Positions 1-9,162 of a stretch of 64,000 bases of DNA are shown here, piece by piece. The notes under the pieces were generated by a model that was given only the letters and a program-made list of their open reading frames with translations, made no database searches and was not told the origin of the DNA. The stretch lies in NCBI GenBank assembly GCA_945895265.1, contig CAMDEF010000007.1:1-64000 (forward strand), read 5' to 3'. The position numbers and the translations under genes are program-made. The DNA is from Bordetella parapertussis. Lineage in GTDB: Bacteria; Pseudomonadota; Gammaproteobacteria; Burkholderiales; Burkholderiaceae_B. Position 1 is the stretch's first letter, and each line of letters opens with the position of its first letter.

Positions 1-39
1 GAAAATTTCATCAATTTTTAAACGATCAACAGGCATCAT
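1..39 (-). CDS. Start of an unidentified gene (partial, runs off left edge)
   Basis: On the minus strand an ATG-ATG pair opens a frame that stays open to the window edge, giving 13 residues (MMPVDRLKIDEIF). An AAAGG Shine-Dalgarno-like sequence lies about 7 nt upstream of the first ATG, which supports a real start. It is in the same direction as the metallo-hydrolase gene 48 bp upstream and could be cotranscribed with it. Thirteen residues are too few to assign a family. Confidence 0.45.
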   Translation of the reverse strand, partial: MMPVDRLKIDEIF

Positions 40-86
40 TTTGAGCCTTTGTAGACTCGAATATCCCATCTCGATCTTAGTGGACC

Positions 87-848
87 TCAGTCGTAAAACT
101 CAACACCTTTCAATAACCCCTGCCCCTGCTCGTCATCGTGTCCAAACAAAACCGTAACGCCAGCGTTTTCGATTTTTCGGATCTCGCTCATTGAGTGACT
201 TGAATGTTCAGGGCTCCAAGTGTTGCGGGGGTTGATATCCAAATCCAGATTTGCGCGCAAAGCCACAGCATCTGAGGCCAGTAAAAATGAGCCAGAGCGA
301 TCTAAGCCCACCAGCGCGGTTGTCATGCCTGGCGTATGGCCTGGCATGGGTAACAATACGATACGCCCATCATTGAATAAATCACGCTGCTCGGTGATCG
401 TTTCTGTGGGTAAGGAGTGTTTCCAATCCACCGTGAGGTAGCCCATTTTTTCAGCTTCTCTTTCGCTGGCAGCCTCAAGTTCTTTTGCATGGCAAATCAC
501 CGTTGCCTTTTTAAAGAACTCGTTACAGCCGCAATGGTCAGAATGAAAATGTGAGTTCACCACCACGTCAATATCGCTTGGTTGCAAGCCGACTAGTGCC
601 AATTGATCGATGAGGTTGTCTTCTGGCTTTGAAATTGGCACAATCGCCTTGGCGATCGAACCCCAACGGCCTGCAGCGTCTGTTGTGGTTGACGGATGGC
701 AGCCTGTATCAAACAAGACGTTACCTTCTGGGTGACGCAGTAAGTAACAATTCACCGGTAAGTCGATGAGCTCTGCCCGATCAGCATCTGGCATGTAAAT
801 ACTTTTGCGCAAGCGTAAACGACCGCCAGAGAGGATATGCATTTTCAT
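87..848 (-). CDS. MBL-fold metallo-hydrolase, N-acyl homoserine lactonase-like
   Basis: The 253-residue protein carries the metallo-beta-lactamase fold signature: HFHSDH at residues 100-105 (HxHxDH, two-metal site), GHTPGM at 170-175 providing the next metal histidine, ASDA at 191-194 with the bridging aspartate, and a C-terminal FGHDDEQ histidine. The N-terminal region and overall length match the AttM/AiiA-like lactonase family, whose members open lactone rings such as acyl-homoserine lactones. Many relatives act on other lactones or esters, so the substrate is not known. There is no signal peptide, so it should be cytoplasmic. An AAGGAC ribosome site about 9 nt before the ATG supports this start. 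It is followed on the same strand by the start of another gene at the window edge. Confidence 0.8.
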   Translation of the reverse strand: MKMHILSGGRLRLRKSIYMPDADRAELIDLPVNCYLLRHPEGNVLFDTGCHPSTTTDAAGRWGSIAKAIVPISKPEDNLIDQLALVGLQPSDIDVVVNSHFHSDHCGCNEFFKKATVICHAKELEAASEREAEKMGYLTVDWKHSLPTETITEQRDLFNDGRIVLLPMPGHTPGMTTALVGLDRSGSFLLASDAVALRANLDLDINPRNTWSPEHSSHSMSEIRKIENAGVTVLFGHDDEQGQGLLKGVEFYD

Positions 849-905
849 ACGCGGCGTGTCCTTCGCTTTAAGCTGGCGTGAGAAAGAATGAATACGAGAC
901 TAACG

Positions 906-1364
906 TTAATGTTCGACTACATCCAAGCCTGGCACACGCAATAAGTCTGCGGCCTTGACCAATGACTCGGGTACAGGCACAGCTTTGTTGGTGGCCAAGT
1001 CAACATACACATGCACAAAGTACCCTTGCGCAGAAGCCTGCTGATCATCATTTTTAAAGATACCAATTTCGTAACGGATACTGCTGTTACCAAGCTTGCC
1101 CAGGCGCACACCCACATGCACCGTATCCGGAAACGCCATTGAGCTGATAAAGCGGCAATGCGTTTCGGCCACTAAGCCCACGTGCTTTGACTTTTGCAAT
1201 TCGAGCACGCCCTGCTTAATCAAAAAAGCGGTGACCGCCGTATCAAAGTACGAGTAGTACACCACGTTATTGACGTGCGCAAAGACGTCGTTGTCTTTCC
1301 AGCGAGTTTCGATTCGGTGAAAGTGTGCGAACGCGTCACGGGTTTGGGCTGGGGCTCGGCTCAT
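906..1364 (-). CDS. Acyl-CoA thioesterase, 4HBT hot-dog family
   Basis: A 152-residue hot-dog protein. The 4-hydroxybenzoyl-CoA thioesterase signature is clear at residues 21-33, RWKDNDVFAHVNN, with the catalytic aspartate D26 and the HVNN turn, followed by the YYSYFD helix start. Such enzymes hydrolyse acyl-CoA thioesters in the cytoplasm; which acyl chain is used cannot be read from the sequence. The frame is open for another 51 codons upstream, but that extension is low-quality sequence and the family start fits the ATG at 1364, preceded by GAGA. It is divergent from the PaaY-like gene across 151 bp. Confidence 0.85.
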   Translation of the reverse strand: MSRAPAQTRDAFAHFHRIETRWKDNDVFAHVNNVVYYSYFDTAVTAFLIKQGVLELQKSKHVGLVAETHCRFISSMAFPDTVHVGVRLGKLGNSSIRYEIGIFKNDDQQASAQGYFVHVYVDLATNKAVPVPESLVKAADLLRVPGLDVVEH

Positions 1365-1515
1365 AATGTCTCTGTGTAGGTTTAAGAGGATGCGCAGAAA
1401 TCCTCCACATCCCTTGGTCAAGTCGTAGGCACTCCAACTCTTTAGGGTGGGGAGGATATCAATGAGAAGTATGATACCAAGGCGAGCAAGCTCATGACAC
1501 ACAGGATAAGCCACC

Positions 1516-2118
1516 ATGCTAAAGGTCTATGCCATCGACGGAATCACCCCTGTCGTGCACCCAACCGCGTATGTACACCCCACCGCGGTGCTAATCGGTG
1601 ATGTCATCATCGGCGCGCGTTGTTATATCGGGCCCCTAGCAAGCTTACGTGGCGACTTTGGTCGGATTGTGATCGAAGAAGGGGCCAATATTCAAGATAG
1701 CTGCGTAGTCCATGGGTTTCCGGATCGCGAAACCGTGGTTGAGGTCGATGGCCACGTGGGTCATGGCGCCATCTTGCATGGCTGCCGGGTTGAACGCAAC
1801 GCGCTGGTGGGTATGAACGCGGTGGTAATGGATGAGGCTGTAGTTGGCACCTGCAGCATCGTGGGGGCCTCGGCCTTTGTAAAAGCCGGCATGATCATCC
1901 CGCCGCGCAGCATGGTGTTAGGTGCGCCTGCCAAGGTCGTGCGCGAGTTGAACGACCAAGAGATCGCCTGGAAATCAATGGGCACCGGTCAATATCAATT
2001 ACTCACCGAACGGTGCTTGGCCACGATGCAGTGTGTGGATCCGCTTAGCGAAATTGAGCCCGACCGTAAAAAACTCAATCTACAGTCGCCGGCTAAGCCA
2101 AAGATTCACTCGATATGA
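1516..2118 (+). CDS. paaY: PaaY/CaiE-like hexapeptide-repeat protein (gamma carbonic anhydrase family)
   Basis: 200 residues, the usual length of PaaY. The N-terminal two thirds are a left-handed beta-helix of hexapeptide repeats (for example [29 protein letters not shown]) with histidines placed as in gamma-class carbonic anhydrases ([15 protein letters not shown]). PaaY of phenylacetate catabolism acts as a thioesterase that removes dead-end CoA adducts; CaiE is the carnitine-operon paralogue. No other paa or cai gene lies nearby, so the pathway is unproven, though the divergent gene also encodes a thioesterase. An AGGATAAG ribosome site about 6 nt before the ATG fixes the start. Confidence 0.85.
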   Translation: MLKVYAIDGITPVVHPTAYVHPTAVLIGDVIIGARCYIGPLASLRGDFGRIVIEEGANIQDSCVVHGFPDRETVVEVDGHVGHGAILHGCRVERNALVGMNAVVMDEAVVGTCSIVGASAFVKAGMIIPPRSMVLGAPAKVVRELNDQEIAWKSMGTGQYQLLTERCLATMQCVDPLSEIEPDRKKLNLQSPAKPKIHSI

Positions 2119-2175
2119 GGTCTTTAGCGGCCATGAGTTGGTTGCCGGCCAACAACTGCCTGTATTAGGCCATCT

Positions 2176-2388
2176 TCATTTTTTGATCTGCGCGGGGTAG
2201 CCTTCTTCGCCTAACACCTCGATGATTGGCGCTGTACCCTTTGAGAAGTCACCCACCACGCGCGCTGCGCCTGCGGCTAAATCGACTTCAACCTCTGCGA
2301 CACCTGCAACGCCTTTCAGCGCCTTTTCAACATGCTTCACGCAATTGCCGCAGGTCATGCCGGTGATACTTAGATTGATCGTTTCCAT
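2176..2388 (-). CDS. Small heavy-metal-associated (HMA) domain protein, CopZ-like
   Basis: A 70-residue single-domain ferredoxin-like metallochaperone. The metal site GMTCGNC is at residues 10-16, with Cys13 and Cys16 expected to bind Cu(I) or another soft metal. The helix that follows (VKHVEKALKGV) is typical. Such proteins deliver copper to P-type ATPases in the cytoplasm; no ATPase gene is in this window, so it is a stand-alone gene here. GGAG lies 7 nt before the ATG. Confidence 0.9.
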   Translation of the reverse strand: METINLSITGMTCGNCVKHVEKALKGVAGVAEVEVDLAAGAARVVGDFSKGTAPIIEVLGEEGYPAQIKK

Positions 2389-2494
2389 TTTGTGGCTCCA
2401 TCATTGAAGGTACATGCACTGATGGCTAAATAGTAGCTTGTCGCACTTAAATTGGCATGATCTAGATCATAGCGACTTGAGTATTTCAGAGCGT

Positions 2495-2743
2495 TTACAG
2501 GCTTTTGTGGTGTCCGGCAACGTGACCTAGATGCTGAGCGATTGACCGATTCAAATGCGCGGAATTTGCGGGCGACTTTAACAAGTAGAGCGTTTCCCGA
2601 ATACTACTGAATGTATCTAAAGACATGACGACAGCATCCCGCGCATCGCGACGAGCAATAATCGTGAAATCGCCTTCAGCGACCACTTGGTCAATCACCT
2701 GCTTTAATTGATTCCTGGCGTCAGAAAACTTCACGACTCGCAT
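2495..2743 (-). CDS. Phd/YefM-family antitoxin, apparently orphan
   Basis: The 82-residue product starts MRVVKFSDARNQLKQVIDQV, the hallmark N-terminus of Phd/YefM antitoxins (DNA-binding beta-alpha module), and continues with a regulated-expression core (DFTIIARRDARDAVVMSL). I chose the ATG at 2743 because AAGGA then sits about 10 nt upstream; the in-frame ATG at 2752 would be only 1 nt from it. The cognate YoeB/RelE toxin normally follows directly, but only about 105 bp separate this gene from the next, and they hold no toxin-like frame. It begins 19 bp after ettA ends, so it may ride on ettA transcripts. It may be a solitary antitoxin or a decayed pair. Confidence 0.85.
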   Translation of the reverse strand: MRVVKFSDARNQLKQVIDQVVAEGDFTIIARRDARDAVVMSLDTFSSIRETLYLLKSPANSAHLNRSIAQHLGHVAGHHKSL

Positions 2744-2762
2744 TTGACCCATATCCTTTAAA

Positions 2763-4436
2763 TCAACGCAACGCCTTATACCGAATCCGTTTAGGTGCAG
2801 CACCGGCTTCACCCAAACGACGGCGTTTGTCAGCTTCGTACTCTTGATAGTTACCATCAAAAAACACAGCCTGCGAATCGCCTTCGAACGCCAGGATATG
2901 CGTGGCGATACGATCTAAGAACCAGCGATCGTGGCTGATCACCATGACCGAGCCGGCAAACTCAAGCAAGGCGTCTTCAACGGCGCGCAGTGTTTCTACG
3001 TCAAGATCGTTTGAAGGTTCGTCAAGCAGTAATACGTTGCCGCCGGTGATGAGGGTTTTAGCTAAGTGCAAGCGGCCACGCTCACCGCCTGATAGCTGCC
3101 CCACCATCTTGCCCTGATCGGCACCTTTGAAGTTAAAGCGCCCAAGGTAAGCACGTGCGGGCATTTCAAAGCGACCCACGGTCAAAATGTCGGCGCCATC
3201 TGCGATCGAATCAAACACGGTTTTATCGTTGGGTAACGAATCGCGCGATTGATCCACAAACGCGATCTTGACGGTTGAGCCGATATTGACCTGACCGCTA
3301 TCGGGTTTTTCTTGGCCTGCAATCATGCGAAACAAGGTTGATTTACCGGCACCGTTCGGGCCAATAATGCCAACAATCGCACCTGGCGGCACACGAAAAC
3401 TCAAATTATCAATCAACAAGCGATCGCCAAAGGCTTTGCTGACGTTGACGAACTCAATCGCCTCGTTACCTAAGCGCTCTGCCACGGGGATGAAAATTTC
3501 TTGTGTCTCGTTGCGCTTTTGATATTCGTGCGACGACAACTCTTCAAAACGCGCCATACGGGCCTTGGATTTTGCCTGACGACCCTTTGCGTTTTGACGA
3601 ACCCATTCAAGTTCTTTTTTGATGGTCTTTTGGCGCGCTGACTCAGTCGACTCTTCGGTTTTTAAGCGCGCATCTTTTTGCTCGAGCCACGAACTGTAGT
3701 TGCCTTTCCACGGGATGCCATGACCACGGTCAAGCTCAAGAATCCATTCGGCAGCGTTATCCAAAAAATAACGATCGTGGGTCACGCCCACAACCGTACC
3801 GGGAAACTTTGCTAAAAACTGCTCAAGCCATTCAACACTCTCAGCATCTAAGTGGTTGGTAGGTTCGTCAAGCAAGAGCATGTCTGGCTTAGACAGCAAC
3901 AAGCGGCACAAGGCCACCCGGCGCTTTTCACCGCCCGACAGCTTGCCTACGTTGGCATCCCAAGGGGGAAGGCGCAAGGCGTCAGCGGCGATTTCCATTT
4001 GGGTTTCGATATCGTCTGAGCCGCTTGACGCTGCAGCAGAGATAATCGCCTCAAGGTCAGCTTGTTCAGCGGCTAGTGCGTCAAAATCAGCATCGGGCTC
4101 GGCGTAGGCTGCGTACACAGCATCCAGGCGTTTGCGCGCGGCCACGACAGCACCCAAACCCTCTTCGACCGCATCGCGCACGGTATGGTCTGGGTTAAGC
4201 TTGGGCTCTTGTTCGAGATAACCAATATTCAAACCAGGCATCGGTACGGCGTCACCTTCGATTTCTTTATCGACGCCGGCCATGATCCTCAGCAAAGTCG
4301 ATTTACCCGACCCGTTTGTACCCAGCACGCCAATCTTGGCACCCGGAAAAAACGATAACGAAATATCGCGCAAAATCTGACGCTTGGGGGGCACGGTCTT
4401 GCCGACGCGGTGCATGGTGTATACGTACTGGGCCAT
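2763..4436 (-). CDS. ettA: Energy-dependent translational throttle protein EttA (ABC-F)
   Basis: 557 residues, matching E. coli EttA (555). It holds two ABC ATPase domains without membrane segments: Walker A GTNGSGKS at 39-46 and GPNGAGKS near 355, signatures LSGGEKRR and LSGGERGR, and Walker B followed by DEPTNHLD and DEPSNDLD. The linker between the domains contains the basic KGRQAKSKARMARFEEL stretch of the P-site tRNA interaction motif, and the C-terminus ends KRIRYKAL as in the family. EttA binds the ribosomal E site and gates entry into elongation according to the ATP/ADP ratio. The gene is monocistronic or cotranscribed with the small antitoxin gene that follows it. Confidence 0.95.
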   Translation of the reverse strand: MAQYVYTMHRVGKTVPPKRQILRDISLSFFPGAKIGVLGTNGSGKSTLLRIMAGVDKEIEGDAVPMPGLNIGYLEQEPKLNPDHTVRDAVEEGLGAVVAARKRLDAVYAAYAEPDADFDALAAEQADLEAIISAAASSGSDDIETQMEIAADALRLPPWDANVGKLSGGEKRRVALCRLLLSKPDMLLLDEPTNHLDAESVEWLEQFLAKFPGTVVGVTHDRYFLDNAAEWILELDRGHGIPWKGNYSSWLEQKDARLKTEESTESARQKTIKKELEWVRQNAKGRQAKSKARMARFEELSSHEYQKRNETQEIFIPVAERLGNEAIEFVNVSKAFGDRLLIDNLSFRVPPGAIVGIIGPNGAGKSTLFRMIAGQEKPDSGQVNIGSTVKIAFVDQSRDSLPNDKTVFDSIADGADILTVGRFEMPARAYLGRFNFKGADQGKMVGQLSGGERGRLHLAKTLITGGNVLLLDEPSNDLDVETLRAVEDALLEFAGSVMVISHDRWFLDRIATHILAFEGDSQAVFFDGNYQEYEADKRRRLGEAGAAPKRIRYKALR

Positions 4437-4610
4437 TTGGTCTGTCGCTCTAGTGAAAATAATCGATGGTGTCTATTGTAGAGCTTGAGGCGGAGCTTGG
4501 GGCGCGTTCTCGGCCAACCGCGCTTGCGGCTATGATGGCGAATAACAGAGTTTTGCGCCCTACTCGAATAATTTATCTTAAATTTTTGCCCTGTTTAGGG
4601 CCTGCCCGCC

Positions 4611-5129
4611 ATGACCACACCTGACTTAAGCCTGCGCTTTACCGAACAAGAACTCTTAATGCTAGGCAAAACTGCCGATGGCTTAAGTGCCTACATGGGT
4701 AAGTCTGTGCTGGCCGAAGTTGGGCTGGATGAGGAGGCCGAATGGGTAATTTTTGCGGTTCCACTAGGAGTCGACGAAAAACCTGACGAAACGGCCATGC
4801 ATGTACAAATGGGCGGCCCCAACGCGCGGTTTGTGGGCGGGCGAGGCGGGCTTGATCTGGATACTGAAGTCTACGATTGCCAATACCTGTGGTCCATACA
4901 GATTACTGAAGATCCAGAGGCACGCTTCGTGCGCTTGGATCATAACGGCGACGAGTTTGATTTTTCGAATGAGCTGGCTGAACTGCTGCCCTTTGAACTG
5001 TCTGATGAAGAGTTGCCAGACCCTGACCTTGAGCTGCTTGAAGAGTTAGGTGATGATGAGTTGGATGATGTGAGGTTTAAAGATGACGACAGCGGCGACT
5101 TGAAACCGCCTAAGGGGCCTTTGCACTAG
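4611..5129 (+). CDS. Conserved-looking acidic protein of unknown function
   Basis: 172 residues; I do not recognise the family. The first 110 residues look like a folded alpha/beta domain (RFTEQELLMLGKTADGL helix, then hydrophobic strands EWVIFAVPLG and YLWSIQI). The last 50 residues are strongly acidic (runs of Asp and Glu, EELGDDELDDV) and end in PPKGP, probably a disordered tail. There is no signal peptide or membrane segment. A short GCCCT-GTTT-AGGGC hairpin (4588-4601) sits just before the ATG and no good Shine-Dalgarno is visible. It converges with the ABC importer operon and the two stops overlap by 4 bp. Confidence 0.7.
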   Translation: MTTPDLSLRFTEQELLMLGKTADGLSAYMGKSVLAEVGLDEEAEWVIFAVPLGVDEKPDETAMHVQMGGPNARFVGGRGGLDLDTEVYDCQYLWSIQITEDPEARFVRLDHNGDEFDFSNELAELLPFELSDEELPDPDLELLEELGDDELDDVRFKDDDSGDLKPPKGPLH

Positions 5130-6172
5130 CCCATATCCCAGCCCTGCACCACCCCGTGACAGGCCACTTGTATGCCTTTGAAATTTTGCATCGTTGGGGC
5201 TTCGGTTTTGCACAAATCACGAGCGTGCGGGCAGCGTGGATGGAAGGTGCAACCTGAGGGTGGGTTCAGGGGGTTGGGGACCTCACCTGCAACGGGCGTG
5301 CGTGATTTGCCCTGGCCAGTCAGATCAGGGATCGCCGCGAGCAACAGGCGGGTGTAGGGATGCTGAGGCGTTTCAAACAGGGCATCGCGATCAGCGATTT
5401 CTACGATACGCCCAAGATACATCACCCCCACGCGATCGGCCACGTGATGCACGACAGCGAGGTTGTGCGAAATAAACAAATAGGTCAGGCCAAGCCTGCG
5501 CTGCAGATCTTTCATGATGTTCAAGACCTGCGCCTGCACTGACACATCTAGCGCCGAGGTCGGTTCATCACAGACTAAAAACTCTGGGTTGACAGCAAGC
5601 GCGCGTGCAATCGAGATGCGCTGACGCTGCCCGCCCGAAAACTGGTGCGGGTAGCGACTTTGGTCGCTGGGATGCAGGCCGACTTGTGTCAGTAGCGCAC
5701 CGACACGTTCGTCACGCTCAGCCGCACTCAGTTGGGTATGCGCGAGCATGGGTTCGGCAATGATGCGTCCGACTCGCCAGCGCGGGTTCAAGCTTGCATA
5801 CGGATCCTGAAAAATCATTTGCAAACGCTTGCGTAACGCCAAGCCTTTGCGCCCTTGCATATTCGACAAGGGCTGGCCATCAAATGTGATCGAGCCATGT
5901 GTCAGTGGATACAAGCCCACCAGCATGCGGGCAATGGTTGATTTGCCACAACCAGACTCGCCAACCAAGGCAAGCGTCTCGCCTTTACGAATCGAAAACG
6001 AAACGCCATCGACCGCACGCAACACACTGCGTGGCTTGCGCGCCAAGATACGTTCAAGCCAGGGCGATGACACATCAAACCAGCGGGCAGCGTTTTTGAC
6101 TTCAATGAGTGGCTCAGGCAAAGCCTGTACAGCCTCGGACGACAGTGCGCCATCGACACGATCAGCTTTCAT
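5126..6172 (-). CDS. Peptide-type ABC importer ATP-binding protein (DppF/OppF-like)
   Basis: 348 residues. Walker A GESGCGKS, Q-loop, signature FSGGQRQR, and Walker B with DEPTSALDVSVQAQ are all present, followed by the C-terminal oligopeptide-transporter region with four cysteines in CTFHPRCPHARDLC (an Fe-S or structural motif in Dpp/Opp ATPases). It powers uptake of oligopeptides or peptide-like solutes at the inner membrane together with the partner ATPase. I placed the start at 6172: AGAGGT lies about 9 nt upstream and the start overlaps the preceding gene by 11 bp, indicating coupling. It is the last gene of the five-gene operon. Confidence 0.9.
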   Translation of the reverse strand: MKADRVDGALSSEAVQALPEPLIEVKNAARWFDVSSPWLERILARKPRSVLRAVDGVSFSIRKGETLALVGESGCGKSTIARMLVGLYPLTHGSITFDGQPLSNMQGRKGLALRKRLQMIFQDPYASLNPRWRVGRIIAEPMLAHTQLSAAERDERVGALLTQVGLHPSDQSRYPHQFSGGQRQRISIARALAVNPEFLVCDEPTSALDVSVQAQVLNIMKDLQRRLGLTYLFISHNLAVVHHVADRVGVMYLGRIVEIADRDALFETPQHPYTRLLLAAIPDLTGQGKSRTPVAGEVPNPLNPPSGCTFHPRCPHARDLCKTEAPTMQNFKGIQVACHGVVQGWDMG

Positions 6173-7235
6173 TGTGTCCAACCTCTGTGTGCAACCAGCA
6201 CGCCACCTGTGAAACTCCACGTGTTTGAAGCTCGGGGCGCTCTAGCTTGCAACGATCCATCACTTTGGAACACCTTGGGTTGAACGCACACCCCTGAGGG
6301 ATCGCGTTCAGGCGCGGCATGGTGCCATCAATTTGTACCAAGCGCTCAACGTGTTGGTGAATCGAGGGGATTGAGCCCATTAAGCCAACCGTATACGGGT
6401 GCCGTGGCGCATGGATCACATCACGCACTTTGCCAACCTCGGCAATACGACCTGCATACATCACCACCACACGGTCAGCCGTCTCAGCAATCACACCCAT
6501 GTCGTGTGTGATCAGCATAACCGCTGCACCTTGCTCGCGACAGAGCTTTTTCAGCAACTCAATAATCTGCGCTTGAATCGAAACATCGAGCGCGGTAGTG
6601 GGTTCATCTGCCACGATCAGCTTAGGCTCGGCCGCCAGCGCCAGGGCAATCACCACGCGCTGACGCATACCACCTGAGAATTGATGAGGATAATGATCAA
6701 TGCGCTCGCGCGCCGCTGGGATCCCAGTCGCCTCAAGCAATTCAATCGCACGGTTGCGCCCTTGCGACCAAGTCAGCGGCAAGTGCGTCACAATGGTTTC
6801 GGTGATCTGATGCCCAACTGTGTACAACGGATTCAAAGACGTGAGCGGATCTTGAAAAATGGCACCGATCTCGCGCCCACGAATTTTACGCATCTGATCG
6901 TCTGGCAATTGATCAATACGACGCCCCGCCAACAAAATCTCGCCCCCCGAGATACGCCCCGGCGGCTCAAGCAGGCCAATAATCGCAGCGCCTGTCAGCG
7001 ATTTGCCCGCGCCCGACTCACCCACAACGCCCACAACCTCACCCGCTGCGATGCTGAACGACACCTCGTTTAAAGCCTTCAGTGTGCCATGACGCGTCGT
7101 GAATTCAACGCTTAAGTTTTTAACTTCGAGGACATTGGTTGGATCGTTGGTCGCGATCCGTTCAATAGCATTGACTGCTGCTGTTACGTCATCTGTACTA
7201 TTGCTCAGACCTTGATTATTTGTAGTGTTTGACAT
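6162..7235 (-). CDS. Peptide-type ABC importer ATP-binding protein (DppD/OppD-like)
   Basis: 357 residues. Walker A GESGAGKS, signature FSGGMRQR and Walker B with DEPTTALDVSIQAQ identify an ABC ATPase, and the C-terminal CAFNPRC...C cluster places it in the OppD/DppD group. It forms the heterodimeric motor with the DppF-like protein encoded next. About 40 residues precede the first strand of the ATPase fold, an N-terminal extension rich in Asn and Thr. It begins 8 bp after the permease gene. Confidence 0.9.
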   Translation of the reverse strand: MSNTTNNQGLSNSTDDVTAAVNAIERIATNDPTNVLEVKNLSVEFTTRHGTLKALNEVSFSIAAGEVVGVVGESGAGKSLTGAAIIGLLEPPGRISGGEILLAGRRIDQLPDDQMRKIRGREIGAIFQDPLTSLNPLYTVGHQITETIVTHLPLTWSQGRNRAIELLEATGIPAARERIDHYPHQFSGGMRQRVVIALALAAEPKLIVADEPTTALDVSIQAQIIELLKKLCREQGAAVMLITHDMGVIAETADRVVVMYAGRIAEVGKVRDVIHAPRHPYTVGLMGSIPSIHQHVERLVQIDGTMPRLNAIPQGCAFNPRCSKVMDRCKLERPELQTRGVSQVACWLHTEVGHNES

Positions 7236-7243
7236 CAGGCGGC

Positions 7244-8158
7244 TCAGTTTAAACGTGGGTTCAAGGCATCACGCAGCCAGTCACCCAACAAGTTGACCGA
7301 CAACACCAATAACACCAGCGCCGCACCCGGAAAAATCGTAATCCACCACTCACCTGAAAACAAAAAGTCGTTACCAACGCGAATCAAGGTACCCAAAGAC
7401 GGCGACGTCGGAGGCACACCCACGCCTAAAAAGGATAAAGTCGCCTCGGTGATGATCGCAGTGGCCAAGTGCACCGTTGCCAACACCAACACCGGCCCCA
7501 GCACGTTAGGCAACACGTGTCTGAACATAATGACCGGCGAAGAAATGCCGATCACGCGCGCTGCTTGCACGTATTCACGATTTTTTTCAACCAGTGTTGA
7601 ACCGCGCACGGTACGTGCATATTGAGGCCAGCCGGCCAGTGCAATCGCACCGACCAATACCGGAAACGCAATCACCTCATGCATGTCGCCCGGCACCACA
7701 ACGCGCGCCACGCCATCAATCAGCAACGCAATCAAAATTGCCGGGAACGATAACTGGACATCAGCAATACGCATAATCAAAGCGTCAATCCGACCGCCCG
7801 CATAGCCTGAAATCAAGCCCAGCACAATACCTAAAAACATCGCCCCCGTCACGGCTGCCAAGCCAATCAGCAAAGACACGCGCATGCCGTACATCAGCGC
7901 AGAGAGCAGATCACGACCTTGGCTATCTGTACCGAGCAGGTACTCTTGCGTGCCGTCAACGTGCCACACAGGAGGCTTTAAGGCATCAATCAAATTGATG
8001 GTGGCAAGATCAAACGGATTGTGCGGCGCCAACACATCGGCTCCAAAGGCCGCGATTAACAAGATCGCCAGCAACACCGTGGCAACCATTGCCACGGGAG
8101 TATGCCGCCACGACCAAGCAAGATCGCCCTCCCAAAATTTCGCAAGAGCGGCTCTCAT
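7244..8158 (-). CDS. Peptide-type ABC importer permease (DppC/OppC-like)
   Basis: 304 residues with about six hydrophobic membrane segments, beginning with VAMVATVLLAILLIAAFGADV. The family motifs LLGTDSQGRDLLS (after the first segment) and an EAA-type loop containing TLSFLGVGVPP are present, as in DppC and OppC. It builds half of the inner-membrane channel. Its ATG overlaps the stop of the upstream permease gene by one base (TAATG), a sign of translational coupling. Confidence 0.9.
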   Translation of the reverse strand: MRAALAKFWEGDLAWSWRHTPVAMVATVLLAILLIAAFGADVLAPHNPFDLATINLIDALKPPVWHVDGTQEYLLGTDSQGRDLLSALMYGMRVSLLIGLAAVTGAMFLGIVLGLISGYAGGRIDALIMRIADVQLSFPAILIALLIDGVARVVVPGDMHEVIAFPVLVGAIALAGWPQYARTVRGSTLVEKNREYVQAARVIGISSPVIMFRHVLPNVLGPVLVLATVHLATAIITEATLSFLGVGVPPTSPSLGTLIRVGNDFLFSGEWWITIFPGAALVLLVLSVNLLGDWLRDALNPRLN

Positions 8159-9147
8159 TAGTGCCCCCCCGAGTGTTTGCCTAAACCAGCTCTGAGGCGC
8201 GGATCGACCGCAAAATACAACAAATCAACTGTCAGGTTAATCAACACAAAAATGAGAGAAATCAAACACAGATAAGCCGCCATCACCGGGATATCAGCAA
8301 ACTGCACAGCTTGAATAAACAGCAACCCCATGCCAGGCCACTGAAAAACGGTTTCAGTCACAATCGCGAAGGCGATGATGCCGCCTAACTGAAGCCCCAT
8401 GATCGTGATCACCGGTACAAGCGTATTTTTCAGGGCATGCCCAAAATGGATGGCTCGTCTGGTTAAGCCACGTGCGCGAGCAAACTTAATGTAATCGGTA
8501 CGCAACACCTCAAGCATTTCAGAGCGCACCAAACGCAAGACGAGGGCAACTTGAAAGAGTGACAGCGTCACAGCCGGTAAGACGAGATGCGTCCAACCGC
8601 TTTTTGTCAGTAAGCCAGTCGACCACCAACCAAGCTTAATCGTGTCACCGCGACCGTAGCTAGGCAACCAACCCAGCGACACTGAAAAAACCAAGATCAA
8701 CAAGATTCCAATTAAAAATGTCGGCAAGGATACGCCCAACAACGAAAAAGCCAAGAGCGCTTGTGACAGCTTGCCGTGGCGCTTTAACGCGGTATACACG
8801 CCCAAGGGCAAACCCACCAGCAATGCAATTAAGGCGGCAGCGATCGAAAGCTCTAACGTGGCAGGCAAACGTTCACGCAGCAACGTTGAGACCTTTTGAC
8901 CTTGCCGCAACGACAGGCCAAAATCGCCTTGAATCGCGTTCGTCAGAAAGTGGTAGAACTGCACAATCACTGGGTCGCTCAGACCTAAGTCTTTGCGAAG
9001 CTGATCACGCTCTGCAGGAGTACCCTCTTGCCCCAACATAATCATGACCGGGTCGCCCACGTACTGAAAGAGCACAAAGGCCAGAAGCGCAACCGCAAGC
9101 AAAACGCCTGCGGCCTGTAGCAACCGGCGCAAAATAAAAGCAAACAT
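8158..9147 (-). CDS. Peptide-type ABC importer permease (DppB/OppB-like)
   Basis: 329 residues with a first membrane segment at residues 8-28 and several more. It has the DppB pattern: a periplasmic domain with DLGLSDPVIVQFYHFL, the KYIKFARARGL-like coupling region (here TDYIKFARARGLTRR) and a C-terminal YFAVDPRLR end. It pairs with the DppC-like protein to form the translocation channel. A 13-bp stem-loop occupies the 60-bp gap to the upstream binding-protein gene. GAGAA lies 6 nt before the ATG. Confidence 0.9.
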   Translation of the reverse strand: MFAFILRRLLQAAGVLLAVALLAFVLFQYVGDPVMIMLGQEGTPAERDQLRKDLGLSDPVIVQFYHFLTNAIQGDFGLSLRQGQKVSTLLRERLPATLELSIAAALIALLVGLPLGVYTALKRHGKLSQALLAFSLLGVSLPTFLIGILLILVFSVSLGWLPSYGRGDTIKLGWWSTGLLTKSGWTHLVLPAVTLSLFQVALVLRLVRSEMLEVLRTDYIKFARARGLTRRAIHFGHALKNTLVPVITIMGLQLGGIIAFAIVTETVFQWPGMGLLFIQAVQFADIPVMAAYLCLISLIFVLINLTVDLLYFAVDPRLRAGLGKHSGGH

Positions 9148-9162
9148 GGGTTCTCGACTGAG

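Noticed and set aside
1400..1457. ATCCTCC/GGAGGAT inverted repeat between the thioesterase and PaaY-like genes
   Set aside because: Only 7 bp with a 44-bp loop, and the GGAGG part may be there by chance; too weak to list.
2744..2860. Longer version of the Phd/YefM antitoxin overlapping ettA
   Set aside because: The extra 39 codons lie inside the ettA C-terminus, and MRVV is the normal family start with a ribosome site in place.
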